NCBI GenBank assembly: GCA_937877455.1
Contig: CALFIU010000129.1
Coordinates: 8,829 to 72,828, forward strand
Length of the DNA: 64,000 nt
Direction of reading: 5' to 3'
DNA from: an uncultured Bacteroidales bacterium
Lineage (GTDB): Bacteria > Bacteroidota > Bacteroidia > Bacteroidales > UBA3824
The first letter of the stretch is position 1, and each line of letters opens with the position of its first letter. The translations under genes were made by a program, and so were the position numbers. Positions 9,534 to 18,490 of the stretch are shown here, piece after piece. The notes below the pieces were generated by a model, which was given only the letters and a program-made list of their open reading frames with translations, did no database searches and had not been told where the DNA came from.

Positions 9534-9866
9534 TTAATCTAAATCCAATTCGGCACGCGCCTCTTCGCTCATCATGTCCATTGTCCAAACTGGCTCAAAC
9601 ACAATATTAATTTTCGCGCTTTTAACTTCTTTTATTCCCTCTATTTTTGTTTTTACGTCAAGTACAATTTCATCGGCAATTGGACAACCCGGTGCAGTAA
9701 ATGTCATATCGATTTCTACATTTTTGTTGTCGTCAACATCAATGCGATAAATAAGACCCATATCATAAATGTTTACAGGAATTTCGGGATCAAAAACCGT
9801 ACGCAAAACTTCTATTATTTTGGTTTCAAGAGCCATCAAATCTCCTGGTTGTATTGTCTGTGCCAT
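9534..9866 (-). CDS. sufT: SufT/MIP18-family (DUF59) Fe-S maturation protein
   Basis: 110 residues of the MIP18/DUF59 fold: VLRTVFDPEIPVNIYDMGLIY, then MTFTAPGCPIADEIVLDVK with the conserved Cys, and the C-terminal VFEPVW/MSEEAR signature. Family members (SufT, PaaD-like, yeast Cia2 relatives) help deliver Fe-S clusters to target proteins. The gene directly abuts sufE: its ATG begins at the base following the sufE stop in transcription order. This is the standard Bacteroidota suf gene order and supports the assignment. Confidence 0.9.
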   Translation of the reverse strand: MAQTIQPGDLMALETKIIEVLRTVFDPEIPVNIYDMGLIYRIDVDDNKNVEIDMTFTAPGCPIADEIVLDVKTKIEGIKEVKSAKINIVFEPVWTMDMMSEEARAELDLD

Positions 9867-10304
9867 TTATTTGTTTTCTTTTTTTTGTAATGCACTGTAT
9901 GCCAGCGCATAATATTTTATTTGTTTTATCATAGCATTAAGCCCGTTTGCACGTGTAGGCGAAAGGTTGGCACTAAGACCTATCTTGTCGATAAAATACA
10001 AATCGGCATTAACAATATCTTGCGGTGTCTGATTGTCAAACACTCTAACCAACAAGGCTATTATTCCCTTAGTTATTATTGCATCACTATCAGCCTCAAA
10101 GCGTAATTTTCCATCAGGTGGTAACACTGCATTAAGCCAAACCTTACTTTGACAGCCCTGAATAATATTGTCGGGAGTTTTTTTTGAATCGTCCAACTTG
10201 TCGAGATTTTTGGCCAACTCTATCAGATACTCATACTTATCAAGCCACTCGTCAAACTGCGAAAACTCTTCGATTATTTCGTCCTGAATTTCATTAATTG
10301 TCAT
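9867..10304 (-). CDS. sufE: Sulfur acceptor protein SufE
   Basis: 145 residues. SufE accepts persulfide sulfur from the SufS cysteine desulfurase and passes it to SufBCD. The acceptor Cys sits in NIIQGCQSKVWL at residue 51, matching its place in the family. The conserved F...D(A)DSDAIITKGIIALLVRVF block and the C-terminal GLSANLSPTRANGLNAM segment are also present. It starts 40 bp after sufS. Length is normal for the family. Confidence 0.95.
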   Translation of the reverse strand: MTINEIQDEIIEEFSQFDEWLDKYEYLIELAKNLDKLDDSKKTPDNIIQGCQSKVWLNAVLPPDGKLRFEADSDAIITKGIIALLVRVFDNQTPQDIVNADLYFIDKIGLSANLSPTRANGLNAMIKQIKYYALAYSALQKKENK

Positions 10305-10344
10305 GTTTTTTCTTTTTATAAAAAGAATTTATATGTTACCGTTA

Positions 10345-11562
10345 TTAATTAACCAACATTTTTTTAGCCTTTTTGATACCTTCTACCAATACATCAATCT
10401 CTTCAAAAGTGTTGTACATGGCAAAACTTGCTCTTACTGTGCCAGTTATGCTGTAATGTTTCATTATTGGCTCTGTACAATGCGTACCAGTACGAACAGC
10501 AATTCCAAGTTTATCGAGCACCATACCAACATCATAATGATGTGCTCCATTTATGTTAAAAGATATTATCGAAGCTTTTTTTGACGCATTGCCATAGATA
10601 GTTATACCATCAATAGACGAAATTTTTTGGCTAGCATAATCCAAAAGTTGTTTTTCGTATTCGGCAATGTTGCTAAGTCCAATAGTTTCAACATAATCGA
10701 GAGCGGCATGCAACGATCCTGCTCCAACAAAATTTGATGTTCCCGCTTCAAATTTCAATGGCAACTCTGCCCATGTACTGCCATCAAAACTAACGTTCTT
10801 TATCATGTCTCCACCGCCTTGATAGGGTGGCATTTTATCTAAATAATCTTCCTTGGCATACAATACACCAATTCCCGTTTCTGCATATATTTTATGACCC
10901 GATAATGCAAGAAAATCACAATCAAGTTTTTGTACATCTATCTTAACATGCTGTATTGCTTGGGCAGCATCAACAAGCACTGGAATACCATGTAGATGTG
11001 CTTGATAAATTATTCCCTGAACTGGATTAATAGTTCCTAAAGTATTGGAAACGTACGTTACACAAATAAGTTTTGTTTTTGGCGTAATAATTTTTCCAAG
11101 TTCGGCTGTAAGCAACTCACCTTTGTCATTAAACGGCAAAACTTTTAACTTCGCACCTTTTCTTCCACACATCAATTGCCACGGAACAATGTTTGAATGG
11201 TGTTCCATTTCACTAACAATTATTTCGTCGCCAGTCTGTACATACGCTTCTCCAAACGAATACGCGAGCATATTAATTGCCTCGGTACTTCCCTTGGTAA
11301 AAACAATTTCGGTACGTGATTTTGCATTGATAAAATCTTTTACCTTTAGACGTGCTGCCTCATAAATTTCTGTTGCTTTTTCACTCAAATAATGTACTCC
11401 ACGATGAATATTGCTGTTATATTGTGTATAAAACTTCATTATGCTATCGAGTACACATTGTGGTTTTTGCGTTGTGGCGGCATTATCTAAATATACCAAA
11501 TCATGTCCATATATTTTTTGCGATAAAATAGGAAAATCTTTTCTAATATTCTGCACATCCAT
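10345..11562 (-). CDS. sufS: Cysteine desulfurase SufS
   Basis: 405 residues of a group II class V aminotransferase-fold cysteine desulfurase. It is PLP-dependent and releases sulfur from L-cysteine for Fe-S assembly. Landmarks: YLDNAATTQKP near the N-terminus, EMEHHSNIVPW, VDAAQAIQH, the PLP lysine in SGHKIY (K224), RTGTHCTEP with the catalytic Cys at 362, and a C-terminal YNTFEEIDVLVEGI. The SGHK loop reads YAETG where most SufS have YGPTG. It is separated from sufD by 167 bp of AT-rich sequence, so it may have its own promoter, and is followed at 40 bp by sufE. Confidence 0.96.
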   Translation of the reverse strand: MDVQNIRKDFPILSQKIYGHDLVYLDNAATTQKPQCVLDSIMKFYTQYNSNIHRGVHYLSEKATEIYEAARLKVKDFINAKSRTEIVFTKGSTEAINMLAYSFGEAYVQTGDEIIVSEMEHHSNIVPWQLMCGRKGAKLKVLPFNDKGELLTAELGKIITPKTKLICVTYVSNTLGTINPVQGIIYQAHLHGIPVLVDAAQAIQHVKIDVQKLDCDFLALSGHKIYAETGIGVLYAKEDYLDKMPPYQGGGDMIKNVSFDGSTWAELPLKFEAGTSNFVGAGSLHAALDYVETIGLSNIAEYEKQLLDYASQKISSIDGITIYGNASKKASIISFNINGAHHYDVGMVLDKLGIAVRTGTHCTEPIMKHYSITGTVRASFAMYNTFEEIDVLVEGIKKAKKMLVN

Positions 11563-11729
11563 ATTTTATATGTTTTTAGAAACAAAGTTAAAACTATTTT
11601 CTGTTTATGGTAATTAAAAATATAAACATCTAATATAATTACCATTTTTTATAAACACTCAAAATTAACTTTTTTAATAAATTATCTCAAACTTGAAGTT
11701 TTTATTTATCGCTGCTATACGTAAAAAAA

Positions 11730-12629
11730 TTAGCTCAACTTTACAGCAATTTGTCCTTTTAGGTAATTTCTATAATCTTCTGCTTCAATAGAATCAGCAA
11801 TTTCTCCAACAAAAGCATCCAAAAGCAGATTCTGTGCGGTCTTCTCGCTTATACCACGGCTACGCATATAAAACAAAGCCTCCTTGTCCAACATACCAGT
11901 TGTACTGCCATGCGAACATTTTACATCATCGGCGTATATTTCCAATTGAGGTTTGCTCAACGCTCGCGACTCATCACTAAGCAAAATATTGTTATTTACT
12001 TGTTCTGTTTCTGTTTTTTGTGCGTTTTGAGCAACCTTAACAAGACCATAAAAATCAGAAACTCCATTGTCTGCCACCACCGACCTAACTATTTGTTTAG
12101 AATTACAACAACCAACATTGTGATTTACAATAGTTTGAAAATCAAAACTTTCGTCTTTTGACGGCATTAATATTACTGGCAAAGATAGCGATGAATTTTC
12201 ACCGTTGAAATCAACGTTTATTTTAGTTTTGAAACTTTTGCCAGCCAACACTGCAAACGACATTTTTACATCTGAATTTTTGCCAATTTTTACATTAACA
12301 TTATGTGTAGTGTCAGCATTTTCTGTTCCAGCACAAAAAACATTAAGTTCAAGACTACTATCATCGCCAACAACAATTTCTGTATCAACATTTTGATTAA
12401 TTACATTGTTATCGTCACCATAAAGCATTATATATGCAAATTGCGAATGACTATTGTTGGCGAGATGTAGCGAATTATTACGACTAACATTATGTGTAGT
12501 TAGGTTTAAGTATGCCCTCGTTATCCCATCGCCTTCACCAGCCGAAAAATGGAAATCGTCTTCCGATGTTTGTGTAATTATGTGATTTGGAAACGCTAAA
12601 AAATCGTCTTTTCTTAATCCGAACAGCAT
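11730..12629 (-). CDS. sufD: SufD, N-terminally short
   Basis: 299 residues, against about 420-450 for typical SufD. SufD pairs with SufB in the SufBCD scaffold complex. The C-terminal SufBD signature is clear: SKPQLEIYADDVKCSHGSTTG followed by LDKEALFYMRSRGISEKTAQNLLLDAFVGEI. The beta-helix core is recognisable but divergent, and the N-terminal helical domain is missing. The start cannot be moved upstream, because sufC ends 14 bp before this ATG, so the short form is real in this sequence. Whether it is a functional minimal SufD or a decaying one cannot be told. The intact reading frame and operon position favour function. Confidence 0.88.
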   Translation of the reverse strand: MLFGLRKDDFLAFPNHIITQTSEDDFHFSAGEGDGITRAYLNLTTHNVSRNNSLHLANNSHSQFAYIMLYGDDNNVINQNVDTEIVVGDDSSLELNVFCAGTENADTTHNVNVKIGKNSDVKMSFAVLAGKSFKTKINVDFNGENSSLSLPVILMPSKDESFDFQTIVNHNVGCCNSKQIVRSVVADNGVSDFYGLVKVAQNAQKTETEQVNNNILLSDESRALSKPQLEIYADDVKCSHGSTTGMLDKEALFYMRSRGISEKTAQNLLLDAFVGEIADSIEAEDYRNYLKGQIAVKLS

Positions 12630-12643
12630 AATCTTGTTGTTTT

Positions 12644-13405
12644 TTAGTTGTACAATTCGTCGGCTTGCTTTTTAAGTTCGTCGTAGCCAGATTTTTCAAG
12701 TTCCAACGCGAGATTTTTGTCGCCAGTTTTTATTATACGACCATTGTATAGAACATGCACCACATCAGGCTCAATGTAATCCAAAAGTCGTTGATAATGA
12801 GTAATTATGATAAACGAATTTTCAGAATTTCTTAGTTTATTTACACCCTCAGCAACAATTCTAAGCGCATCTATATCAAGCCCAGAATCTGTTTCGTCAA
12901 GAACAGCGATTTTTGGATTAAGAACAGCCATCTGAAATACTTCAAGTTTTTTCTTTTCTCCACCAGAAAATCCCTGATTTACAGAGCGTCCATCAAGTTT
13001 TTTATCTAATGCAACAAACTCTTTTTTCTCTTTTATAAGTTTAAGAAACTCAGGAGCAGGCATAGGCTCAAGCCCATGATATTTACGTTGCTCGTTAATA
13101 GCCGCTTTCATAAAATTATTTATGCTTACACCTGGTATTTCCACTGGATATTGAAACGCTAAAAATACGCCTTCGGCAGCTCGTTCTTCGGGTTTGAGTT
13201 GTAGTAAATCCTTACCATCCAGCGTAATAGAGCCGTTAGTAACCTCGAATATCTCGTTGCCCGCCAATACAGAAGCCAACGTACTTTTTCCTGAACCATT
13301 GGGTCCCATAATGGCATATACTTTACCTTTTTCGATATTTAGATTAATGCCTTTGAGGATTTCTTTTCCGTCAATGGAGGCATGTAGATTTTTGATTTCC
13401 AACAT
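12644..13405 (-). CDS. sufC: SufC ATPase
   Basis: 253-residue ABC-type ATPase of the SufBCD complex, soluble in the cytoplasm. Walker A GPNGSGKST (34-42), a QYPVEIPGV Q-loop, signature motif FSGGEKKK, Walker B AVLDETDSGLDID and the H-loop ITHYQRLL are all present. The DETDSGLD variant is characteristic of SufC. First gene of the minus-strand suf run; a -7 promoter element lies about 20 bp upstream. The gene before it in the same direction (SiaC-like) is 131 bp away and separately controlled. Confidence 0.96.
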   Translation of the reverse strand: MLEIKNLHASIDGKEILKGINLNIEKGKVYAIMGPNGSGKSTLASVLAGNEIFEVTNGSITLDGKDLLQLKPEERAAEGVFLAFQYPVEIPGVSINNFMKAAINEQRKYHGLEPMPAPEFLKLIKEKKEFVALDKKLDGRSVNQGFSGGEKKKLEVFQMAVLNPKIAVLDETDSGLDIDALRIVAEGVNKLRNSENSFIIITHYQRLLDYIEPDVVHVLYNGRIIKTGDKNLALELEKSGYDELKKQADELYN

Positions 13406-13426
13406 GATTTTTTACAAAAATTTTCG

Positions 13427-13434
13427 CAAATGTA
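13427..13434 (-). promoter_or_regulatory. Candidate promoter of the sufC-sufD-sufS-sufE run, -7 element
   Basis: On the minus strand this reads TACATTTG, an exact match to the Bacteroidota -7 consensus TAnnTTTG, 21 nt before the sufC ATG. A TTTG lies 13 nt further upstream, closer than the usual -33 spacing. Confidence 0.5.
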
Positions 13435-13536
13435 AGCATAACGCTGCCAAATAAAAAGTTTTTTTTCAAAAAATGTAGTTATACAGATTCTGCATATATG
13501 CAAAAAAAGCAAAATCTTTTTATAACTTGGCACGTT

Positions 13537-13950
13537 TTATACATAATAATCCTCAGCGTCAGTGGGGAAGTTTTCGTCTGTGGATATTGTTTCAAAATCC
13601 ATGTCCAACAACTTGGCATATCTATTGCCTGCCTTGAGCATATCTAAATCATCTCTTTGATAAAACCAAACTATTTTAACGATATTGTTTGCCGAATATT
13701 TTTTTATAACACTCAACAACTTAGCAAATTGCTTTGCACTCGAAGTGTTAAAATAATTCATCTTAAACTCAAAAATTGTTACAGGGTTGGGCTTTTTGAA
13801 ATATTCTTCTACCCAACTGATTATAGGAGAATAAAATTTTACAGCATCTTGCGGCCACGACGTATCGCTGAACGCAAAAATATTATTTTGAGCGTCCAAA
13901 ACAACCGAGGGTGTTTCTTTTGTGCTTGACAATATCAGCGGCTGCAACAT
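13537..13950 (-). CDS. SiaC-type regulatory phosphoprotein (DUF1987)
   Basis: 137 residues with the DUF1987/SiaC signature: TPSVVLDAQNNIFAFSDTSWPQDAVKFY, then FEFKMNYFNTSSAKQFAKLL and WFYQRDDLDMLKAGNRYAKLL. In the Pseudomonas SiaABCD pathway, SiaC is phosphorylated by the SiaB kinase at a Thr in this fold, and its phosphorylation state controls a diguanylate cyclase. The NTSS segment corresponds to that phosphosite region. The SiaB-like kinase gene ends 14 bp upstream, so kinase and substrate form an operon. No SiaA phosphatase or GGDEF partner is in the window, so the output here is unknown. Confidence 0.85.
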   Translation of the reverse strand: MLQPLILSSTKETPSVVLDAQNNIFAFSDTSWPQDAVKFYSPIISWVEEYFKKPNPVTIFEFKMNYFNTSSAKQFAKLLSVIKKYSANNIVKIVWFYQRDDLDMLKAGNRYAKLLDMDFETISTDENFPTDAEDYYV

Positions 13951-13964
13951 TACAACTATATTTT

Positions 13965-15095
13965 TTATTTGTTTTCCAAACAGAGTGTCAATTTAAATAA
14001 CGAATATTCATTGTTGAGCGGATAAAATTGATAATAAATAGGATTACGACTTTTTATTCTCATCTCTATCAACCCCAATCCTGCTCCGGTAGGCGAATTT
14101 ATTTCAAAATCAAATAGCCTTTCGTTATAAAAATTTTCTCTTGTTTCGTCTGTCAAATCGTTTATATGGTCTATTTTGTTTTTTAGAATATCTACAGAAC
14201 TATTTTTTATGTAATTTATTGTTGTTAAATAATATTTCTCCTTTTTTATACTAATATAAAAAATTCCTTGCGAACCTTTAATCTCGTCCATTTCCACACC
14301 TCCATGATGGATTATATTTTGCAACATTTCCACCATAAGACTAATGATTTTTTTCTTAAAATTTAGGGTATCGTTACCCCTATTTTTCATTATGGAAATA
14401 AGACTCAATAAATTTTCTTGATCGAATACCGCACTGTAAATCAAAACAATATCATGCTCATTAATATATTGATGAAGTTTTGTCATATATTTTAATGAGA
14501 TAACCGAATTTTCTGGTGGTTCTGGTGCCTCTCCAAGACTTATAGTATTGATGTTGGAATGCATATAAAAATACGATGTAGTCCCATTTATCTGTCTCAA
14601 ATCGTATGAAAGTTTGTTTCCAGACTTGCGCGCCATTTCTATAAGCCCAAGCCCTGCACCACCTTTGGTTGACAATTTCCCATTGCTAAGCACCTCTCTA
14701 TAAAACAAATCCAATTCTGCCGAATCAAGATTGTTAATTTTATCCAACTTTGCACGTAATGGCTCAACCTTTTCTTGTTCAATAACATTCCCAGTGGTTA
14801 TGTAATACCATTCTTTCTGTTTTTGAATAGAAAACATGGCATCTTCTTCTGGCTGAACAGGCGAATCTCCATGTCGAGAAATATTCTGAATACTCTCTAC
14901 CATTATATGGAAAACGCGTTTTTTTATTTTGTGCGATATTCTGTTACGATCAATATTTTTTTCGGCCAAAGACAAAATATGCTGCGACAAATTTTGCGTA
15001 AACTCGCCTTTATAAATATAGTTTAGGTCATCCTTTTTAGTAGACATCATCAAATCTACCAAATAGTCATTCCTTATATCATTGGTGCTTTCCAT
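13965..15095 (-). CDS. SiaB-type protein kinase with two tandem kinase domains
   Basis: 376 residues from MESTND. A longer in-frame start at 15170 would add 25 hydrophobic residues that fit no signal peptide, so I prefer 15095. The protein holds two successive GHKL-like SiaB/DUF6272 domains. Domain 1 (about 15-180) has VESIQNISRHG and KGGAGLGLIEMARKSG; domain 2 (about 195-376) has VEMLQNIIHHGG and PTGAGLGLIEMRIKSR. Both keep the N-box Asn and the GxGLGL glycine loop, so both could bind ATP. SiaB proteins are normally single-domain, about 180 residues. The adjacent SiaC-like gene is the likely substrate. Presumed cytoplasmic. Confidence 0.85.
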   Translation of the reverse strand: MESTNDIRNDYLVDLMMSTKKDDLNYIYKGEFTQNLSQHILSLAEKNIDRNRISHKIKKRVFHIMVESIQNISRHGDSPVQPEEDAMFSIQKQKEWYYITTGNVIEQEKVEPLRAKLDKINNLDSAELDLFYREVLSNGKLSTKGGAGLGLIEMARKSGNKLSYDLRQINGTTSYFYMHSNINTISLGEAPEPPENSVISLKYMTKLHQYINEHDIVLIYSAVFDQENLLSLISIMKNRGNDTLNFKKKIISLMVEMLQNIIHHGGVEMDEIKGSQGIFYISIKKEKYYLTTINYIKNSSVDILKNKIDHINDLTDETRENFYNERLFDFEINSPTGAGLGLIEMRIKSRNPIYYQFYPLNNEYSLFKLTLCLENK

Positions 15096-15298
15096 ACCTA
15101 TGCTAAAATTTTTGGGATTAAAAATACAAACAATTTTATATTCCACAAACTTTATTAAAAAAAATTGCAAAATTCTTGCCTTTTTTTCAAAAATAAACCT
15201 TTTTTCTAAAAACTACAATAATTATTTTTACAATTTATATTTTTTAAAAGGAATTATAACTTTACATTTAAGCAACCTTAATTTTAAACAAAAAATAA

Positions 15299-15306
15299 TA
15301 TTTTTG
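15299..15306 (+). promoter_or_regulatory. Candidate -7 promoter element for the gene at 15326
   Basis: TATTTTTG matches TAnnTTTG and ends 20 nt before the ATG at 15326. The -33 element is not evident. Confidence 0.45.
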
Positions 15307-15325
15307 CAAAAAATTAAAGTTAGAA

Positions 15326-16681
15326 ATGAGCCAAAATTTCATAAACCTTGCAAAACGCTACACACTATTTATTGCAAGTCTATTTATATTAGCATTTGGA
15401 TGTGCATTATCAATTCGCGCCAACCTTGGTTGTACACCAATATCATCTCCGCCATACGTGCTTAGTCTTATACCAGGTACAAGGTTTTCATTCGGAGTAT
15501 ATACAATTTTTATGCACATAATTTTTATTGCAGTGCAAATAGCCTTGGTTGGTAAAAATTTCAACAAAATACAACTTTTACAAATTCCCGTAGGTCTTAT
15601 TTTTGGACTTTTTACCGATATTACCATGTGGCTAACTCAAGGACTACAATTTGGAGAAAACTCAATAGTATATTTTTTTATACGTTTTTTTCAACTATTT
15701 TGTGGTAGTACCATCGTGGCATTGGGCGTTTCGTTAGAAATAAAATGCAACGTTCTATTGTTGGCTGGTGAAGGTTTTACATCATCGATAGCTAAAGCAT
15801 TTAAAATAGATTTTGGTAAAGTAAAAATATTAACCGATAGTAGTTTAACAGCCATAGCAATTTTATTTTCGTTTTTATTTTTTGGTTGTTGGAGATTTGA
15901 CATCATCGGTATAGGCACATTATTTTCGGCAATATACGTTGGTGTGGCTGCCCATTTTTTTTCAATTCACACAAAGTTTATCGACAGATATTTTGATATA
16001 AAAAACTATAATATACCCAACAAAAAATTATCTGCCGACCAAAACCTACCTGTGGTAATAACCATTGCACGTATGTGCGGAAGCGGTGGTCACGAAGTGG
16101 GCAAAATAGTGTCAGAAAAACTTAACATAAAATTTTGGGATCAAGACATTATCAGCCATACAGCAAGACAACTCGGTGTATCGCCTGAATATGTAGAAAA
16201 AAACGAGCAACATGTTTCCAACGCTAAACTACTCGAATACGCTATTACCGATCAAGGTCTTCCTCGCGAAATGCAACCAACAAAAAGCAACGACATTTTT
16301 ACAGAAGAAAGCAGAATTATATGCCAAGCAGCAACAGAAAGTTGTGTAATAATTGGTAGATTGGCCGACTATGTGCTAAAAGATAGACCATGTTGCCTTA
16401 ACGTATTTATACGTAGCGATGATGATTTTGCTGTGGAAAAAATTACCAAAAGATTGAAAATGAACCCTAATGACGCAAGGCAAAAAATTAAAGAGATAAA
16501 CAGAAGCCGTGCAAACCACTATTTTAAATACACTGGTCTGCATTGGACATCACCAAATCATTACGACTTGATTATTAACACGGCAAAAGTAGGAATACAA
16601 GCAGCCGCCGACATAATTTGTAACACAGTAAACTCACTTCTACCAATTAACACAAATCAATCAAACAACCTTCACGTTTAA
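15326..16681 (+). CDS. Membrane protein (DUF6198/YczE-like) fused to a cytidylate-kinase-like domain
   Basis: 451 residues in two parts. Residues 1 to about 225 form five or six transmembrane helices of the YitT/YczE-like DUF6198 type (FGCALSIRANLGCTPISSPP is the characteristic first-helix motif). After a short linker, residues 243-440 are a cytidylate-kinase-like P-loop domain: VVITIARMCGSGGHEVGK (P-loop around 249-258), FWDQDIISHTAR, and VIIGRLADYVL with a lid RANHYFKYTG. The free-standing kinase-like domain is common in Bacteroidota next to this membrane family; here they are one polypeptide. Its substrate is unknown; housekeeping CMP kinase is unlikely. The MutS-like gene follows after 15 bp. 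Confidence 0.8.
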   Translation: MSQNFINLAKRYTLFIASLFILAFGCALSIRANLGCTPISSPPYVLSLIPGTRFSFGVYTIFMHIIFIAVQIALVGKNFNKIQLLQIPVGLIFGLFTDITMWLTQGLQFGENSIVYFFIRFFQLFCGSTIVALGVSLEIKCNVLLLAGEGFTSSIAKAFKIDFGKVKILTDSSLTAIAILFSFLFFGCWRFDIIGIGTLFSAIYVGVAAHFFSIHTKFIDRYFDIKNYNIPNKKLSADQNLPVVITIARMCGSGGHEVGKIVSEKLNIKFWDQDIISHTARQLGVSPEYVEKNEQHVSNAKLLEYAITDQGLPREMQPTKSNDIFTEESRIICQAATESCVIIGRLADYVLKDRPCCLNVFIRSDDDFAVEKITKRLKMNPNDARQKIKEINRSRANHYFKYTGLHWTSPNHYDLIINTAKVGIQAAADIICNTVNSLLPINTNQSNNLHV

Positions 16682-16696
16682 TAAAAACAGCCAAAA

Positions 16697-18490
16697 ATGA
16701 ACAAAAATTTAAACGAATTTTACACATCAAGAGCAAACAATTATAAAATTGAAAATCAAAAATATACGACTAAAACAAAGAATATAAACATTTGGCGTGG
16801 AATAACATTTTTTGCAACCGTTGGTGGTGCTATGATAATGGCCAACTTTTCTATTCTTGCAATGACTACAATTATAATTGTAGGAATAATAATATTTGCA
16901 AAACTCGTTTTGCTCAACGCTAAATATACCCAATTGCAACAATATTTTTCTGCAATGCAAACCATTAACGAAAACGAACTTAAAGCAATTGAAAACGACA
17001 ACTCCCCATTCGACTGCGGCATTGAGTATATAGACCCAAAGCACGACTACACTTACGACCTTGACATATTCGGGAAAAACTCAATTTTCCAAAAATTAAA
17101 CCGCTGCGCCACTGGATTGGGCAAAAACTTATTGGCTCATAGATTAAAAAATCCTTTTCTTGACGCTAACGAAATAATAAAAATTCAACAAACAACACAG
17201 CAACTTGAAAACGAAGTAGAAACTCGTCAAAATTTTTTAGCAGAAAGCATTATACAAAAAGCAGATATTACTCCTTCTGAAATAGACAATATTTCTAAAT
17301 CTCAATTGTTTTTTTCTAACAAAAAATGGCTTAAAGTTATTTCTATAATAATAATTTTGATTACAAACATTTTGGTATTACTATCTTTTCTTGGCAAAAT
17401 AAGTTTTATATTTCCTGCAATATGCTATGCTGTACAATTTTTTATAGTGTCGGCATACAGCAAACACACCAACGCTTTGAGCGAAGGTATATCACAACGC
17501 GAAAAAATATTCGCTAAATACCAAAACTTGTTTAAAATTATAGAAGAAACCACACAAAAATCCGAATACATAAAAAAAATCAACGACAAAGCTAACAACG
17601 GAAAAAAAATAAGCCTTATACTAAAAGAACTTCAACAAATATCCAAACTATATAGTTACAGACTCAATCTTGTATTCACGCTCATAGCCCAAGGATTTTT
17701 TATGTACGACATATTTATTAATCTTAAATTTGAAAACTGGTTAAAAAAATATGCCACACAAATTCCAAAATGGTTTGAACTTACTGCTCAATGCGACTTT
17801 TTGTTCAGTTTGGCAACATTAAAATTCAACAACAAAGATTGGTGTTTCCCTGTACCCAAGAATCAAGAATTTCTATTCAACGCACAAAATGCTGGTCATC
17901 CTCTCATCAACAACCAAAAATGTGTAAAAAACAACATTAATTTTAGTAATAAAACTTATCTTCAAATTATTACTGGTGCTAACATGGCAGGCAAAAGTAC
18001 CTACCTTAGAACCGTAGGCGTGAACTTAGTACTTGCTCAAATTGGCGCAGCTGTATGCGCACAAAGTTTTGAGTGGAAACCTGTTGCTATCTGTACAAGC
18101 ATACGCACAAGCGACAGTGTACAAGACAACGAATCTTACTTTTTTGCCGAACTTAAACGCCTTCAACGAATAGTAAATAGGCTTGAAACTGGAGAAACAC
18201 TTTTTGTAATAGTTGACGAAATGCTACGCGGAACCAACAGCAAAGACAAACACGATGGTTCACAAAAATTCTTACTTAAACTACTGAAATTCAATTGTAT
18301 AGGCTTGTTCGCAACTCACGACATCGACATCGGTAACATGAAAAAAGATTTTCCTAACAATATAGGTACAAAATGTTTTGAAATTTCATTTGAAGGCGAT
18401 AAATTAATTTTTGACTACACCTTAAAAGAAGGTATTTCAAAAAATCTTAACGCATCGTTTTTAATGAAAAAAATGGGAATTACCGACTAA
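16697..18490 (+). CDS. Membrane-associated MutS-family ATPase
   Basis: 597 residues. Two hydrophobic hairpins (about 32-75 and 210-255) suggest four membrane spans. The C-terminal half is the MutS-type ABC ATPase: ITGANMAGKSTYLRTVG (Walker A near residue 427-435), the signature region TSDSVQDNESYFFAELKRL, Walker B TLFVIVDEMLRGTNS and the ATHD H-loop. There is no mismatch-recognition N-domain, so canonical mismatch repair is not expected. Such MutS-like membrane proteins are widespread in Bacteroidota and poorly characterised. The gene is translationally close to the kinase fusion upstream. Its stop codon overlaps that of nadD on the opposite strand. Confidence 0.85.
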   Translation: MNKNLNEFYTSRANNYKIENQKYTTKTKNINIWRGITFFATVGGAMIMANFSILAMTTIIIVGIIIFAKLVLLNAKYTQLQQYFSAMQTINENELKAIENDNSPFDCGIEYIDPKHDYTYDLDIFGKNSIFQKLNRCATGLGKNLLAHRLKNPFLDANEIIKIQQTTQQLENEVETRQNFLAESIIQKADITPSEIDNISKSQLFFSNKKWLKVISIIIILITNILVLLSFLGKISFIFPAICYAVQFFIVSAYSKHTNALSEGISQREKIFAKYQNLFKIIEETTQKSEYIKKINDKANNGKKISLILKELQQISKLYSYRLNLVFTLIAQGFFMYDIFINLKFENWLKKYATQIPKWFELTAQCDFLFSLATLKFNNKDWCFPVPKNQEFLFNAQNAGHPLINNQKCVKNNINFSNKTYLQIITGANMAGKSTYLRTVGVNLVLAQIGAAVCAQSFEWKPVAICTSIRTSDSVQDNESYFFAELKRLQRIVNRLETGETLFVIVDEMLRGTNSKDKHDGSQKFLLKLLKFNCIGLFATHDIDIGNMKKDFPNNIGTKCFEISFEGDKLIFDYTLKEGISKNLNASFLMKKMGITD

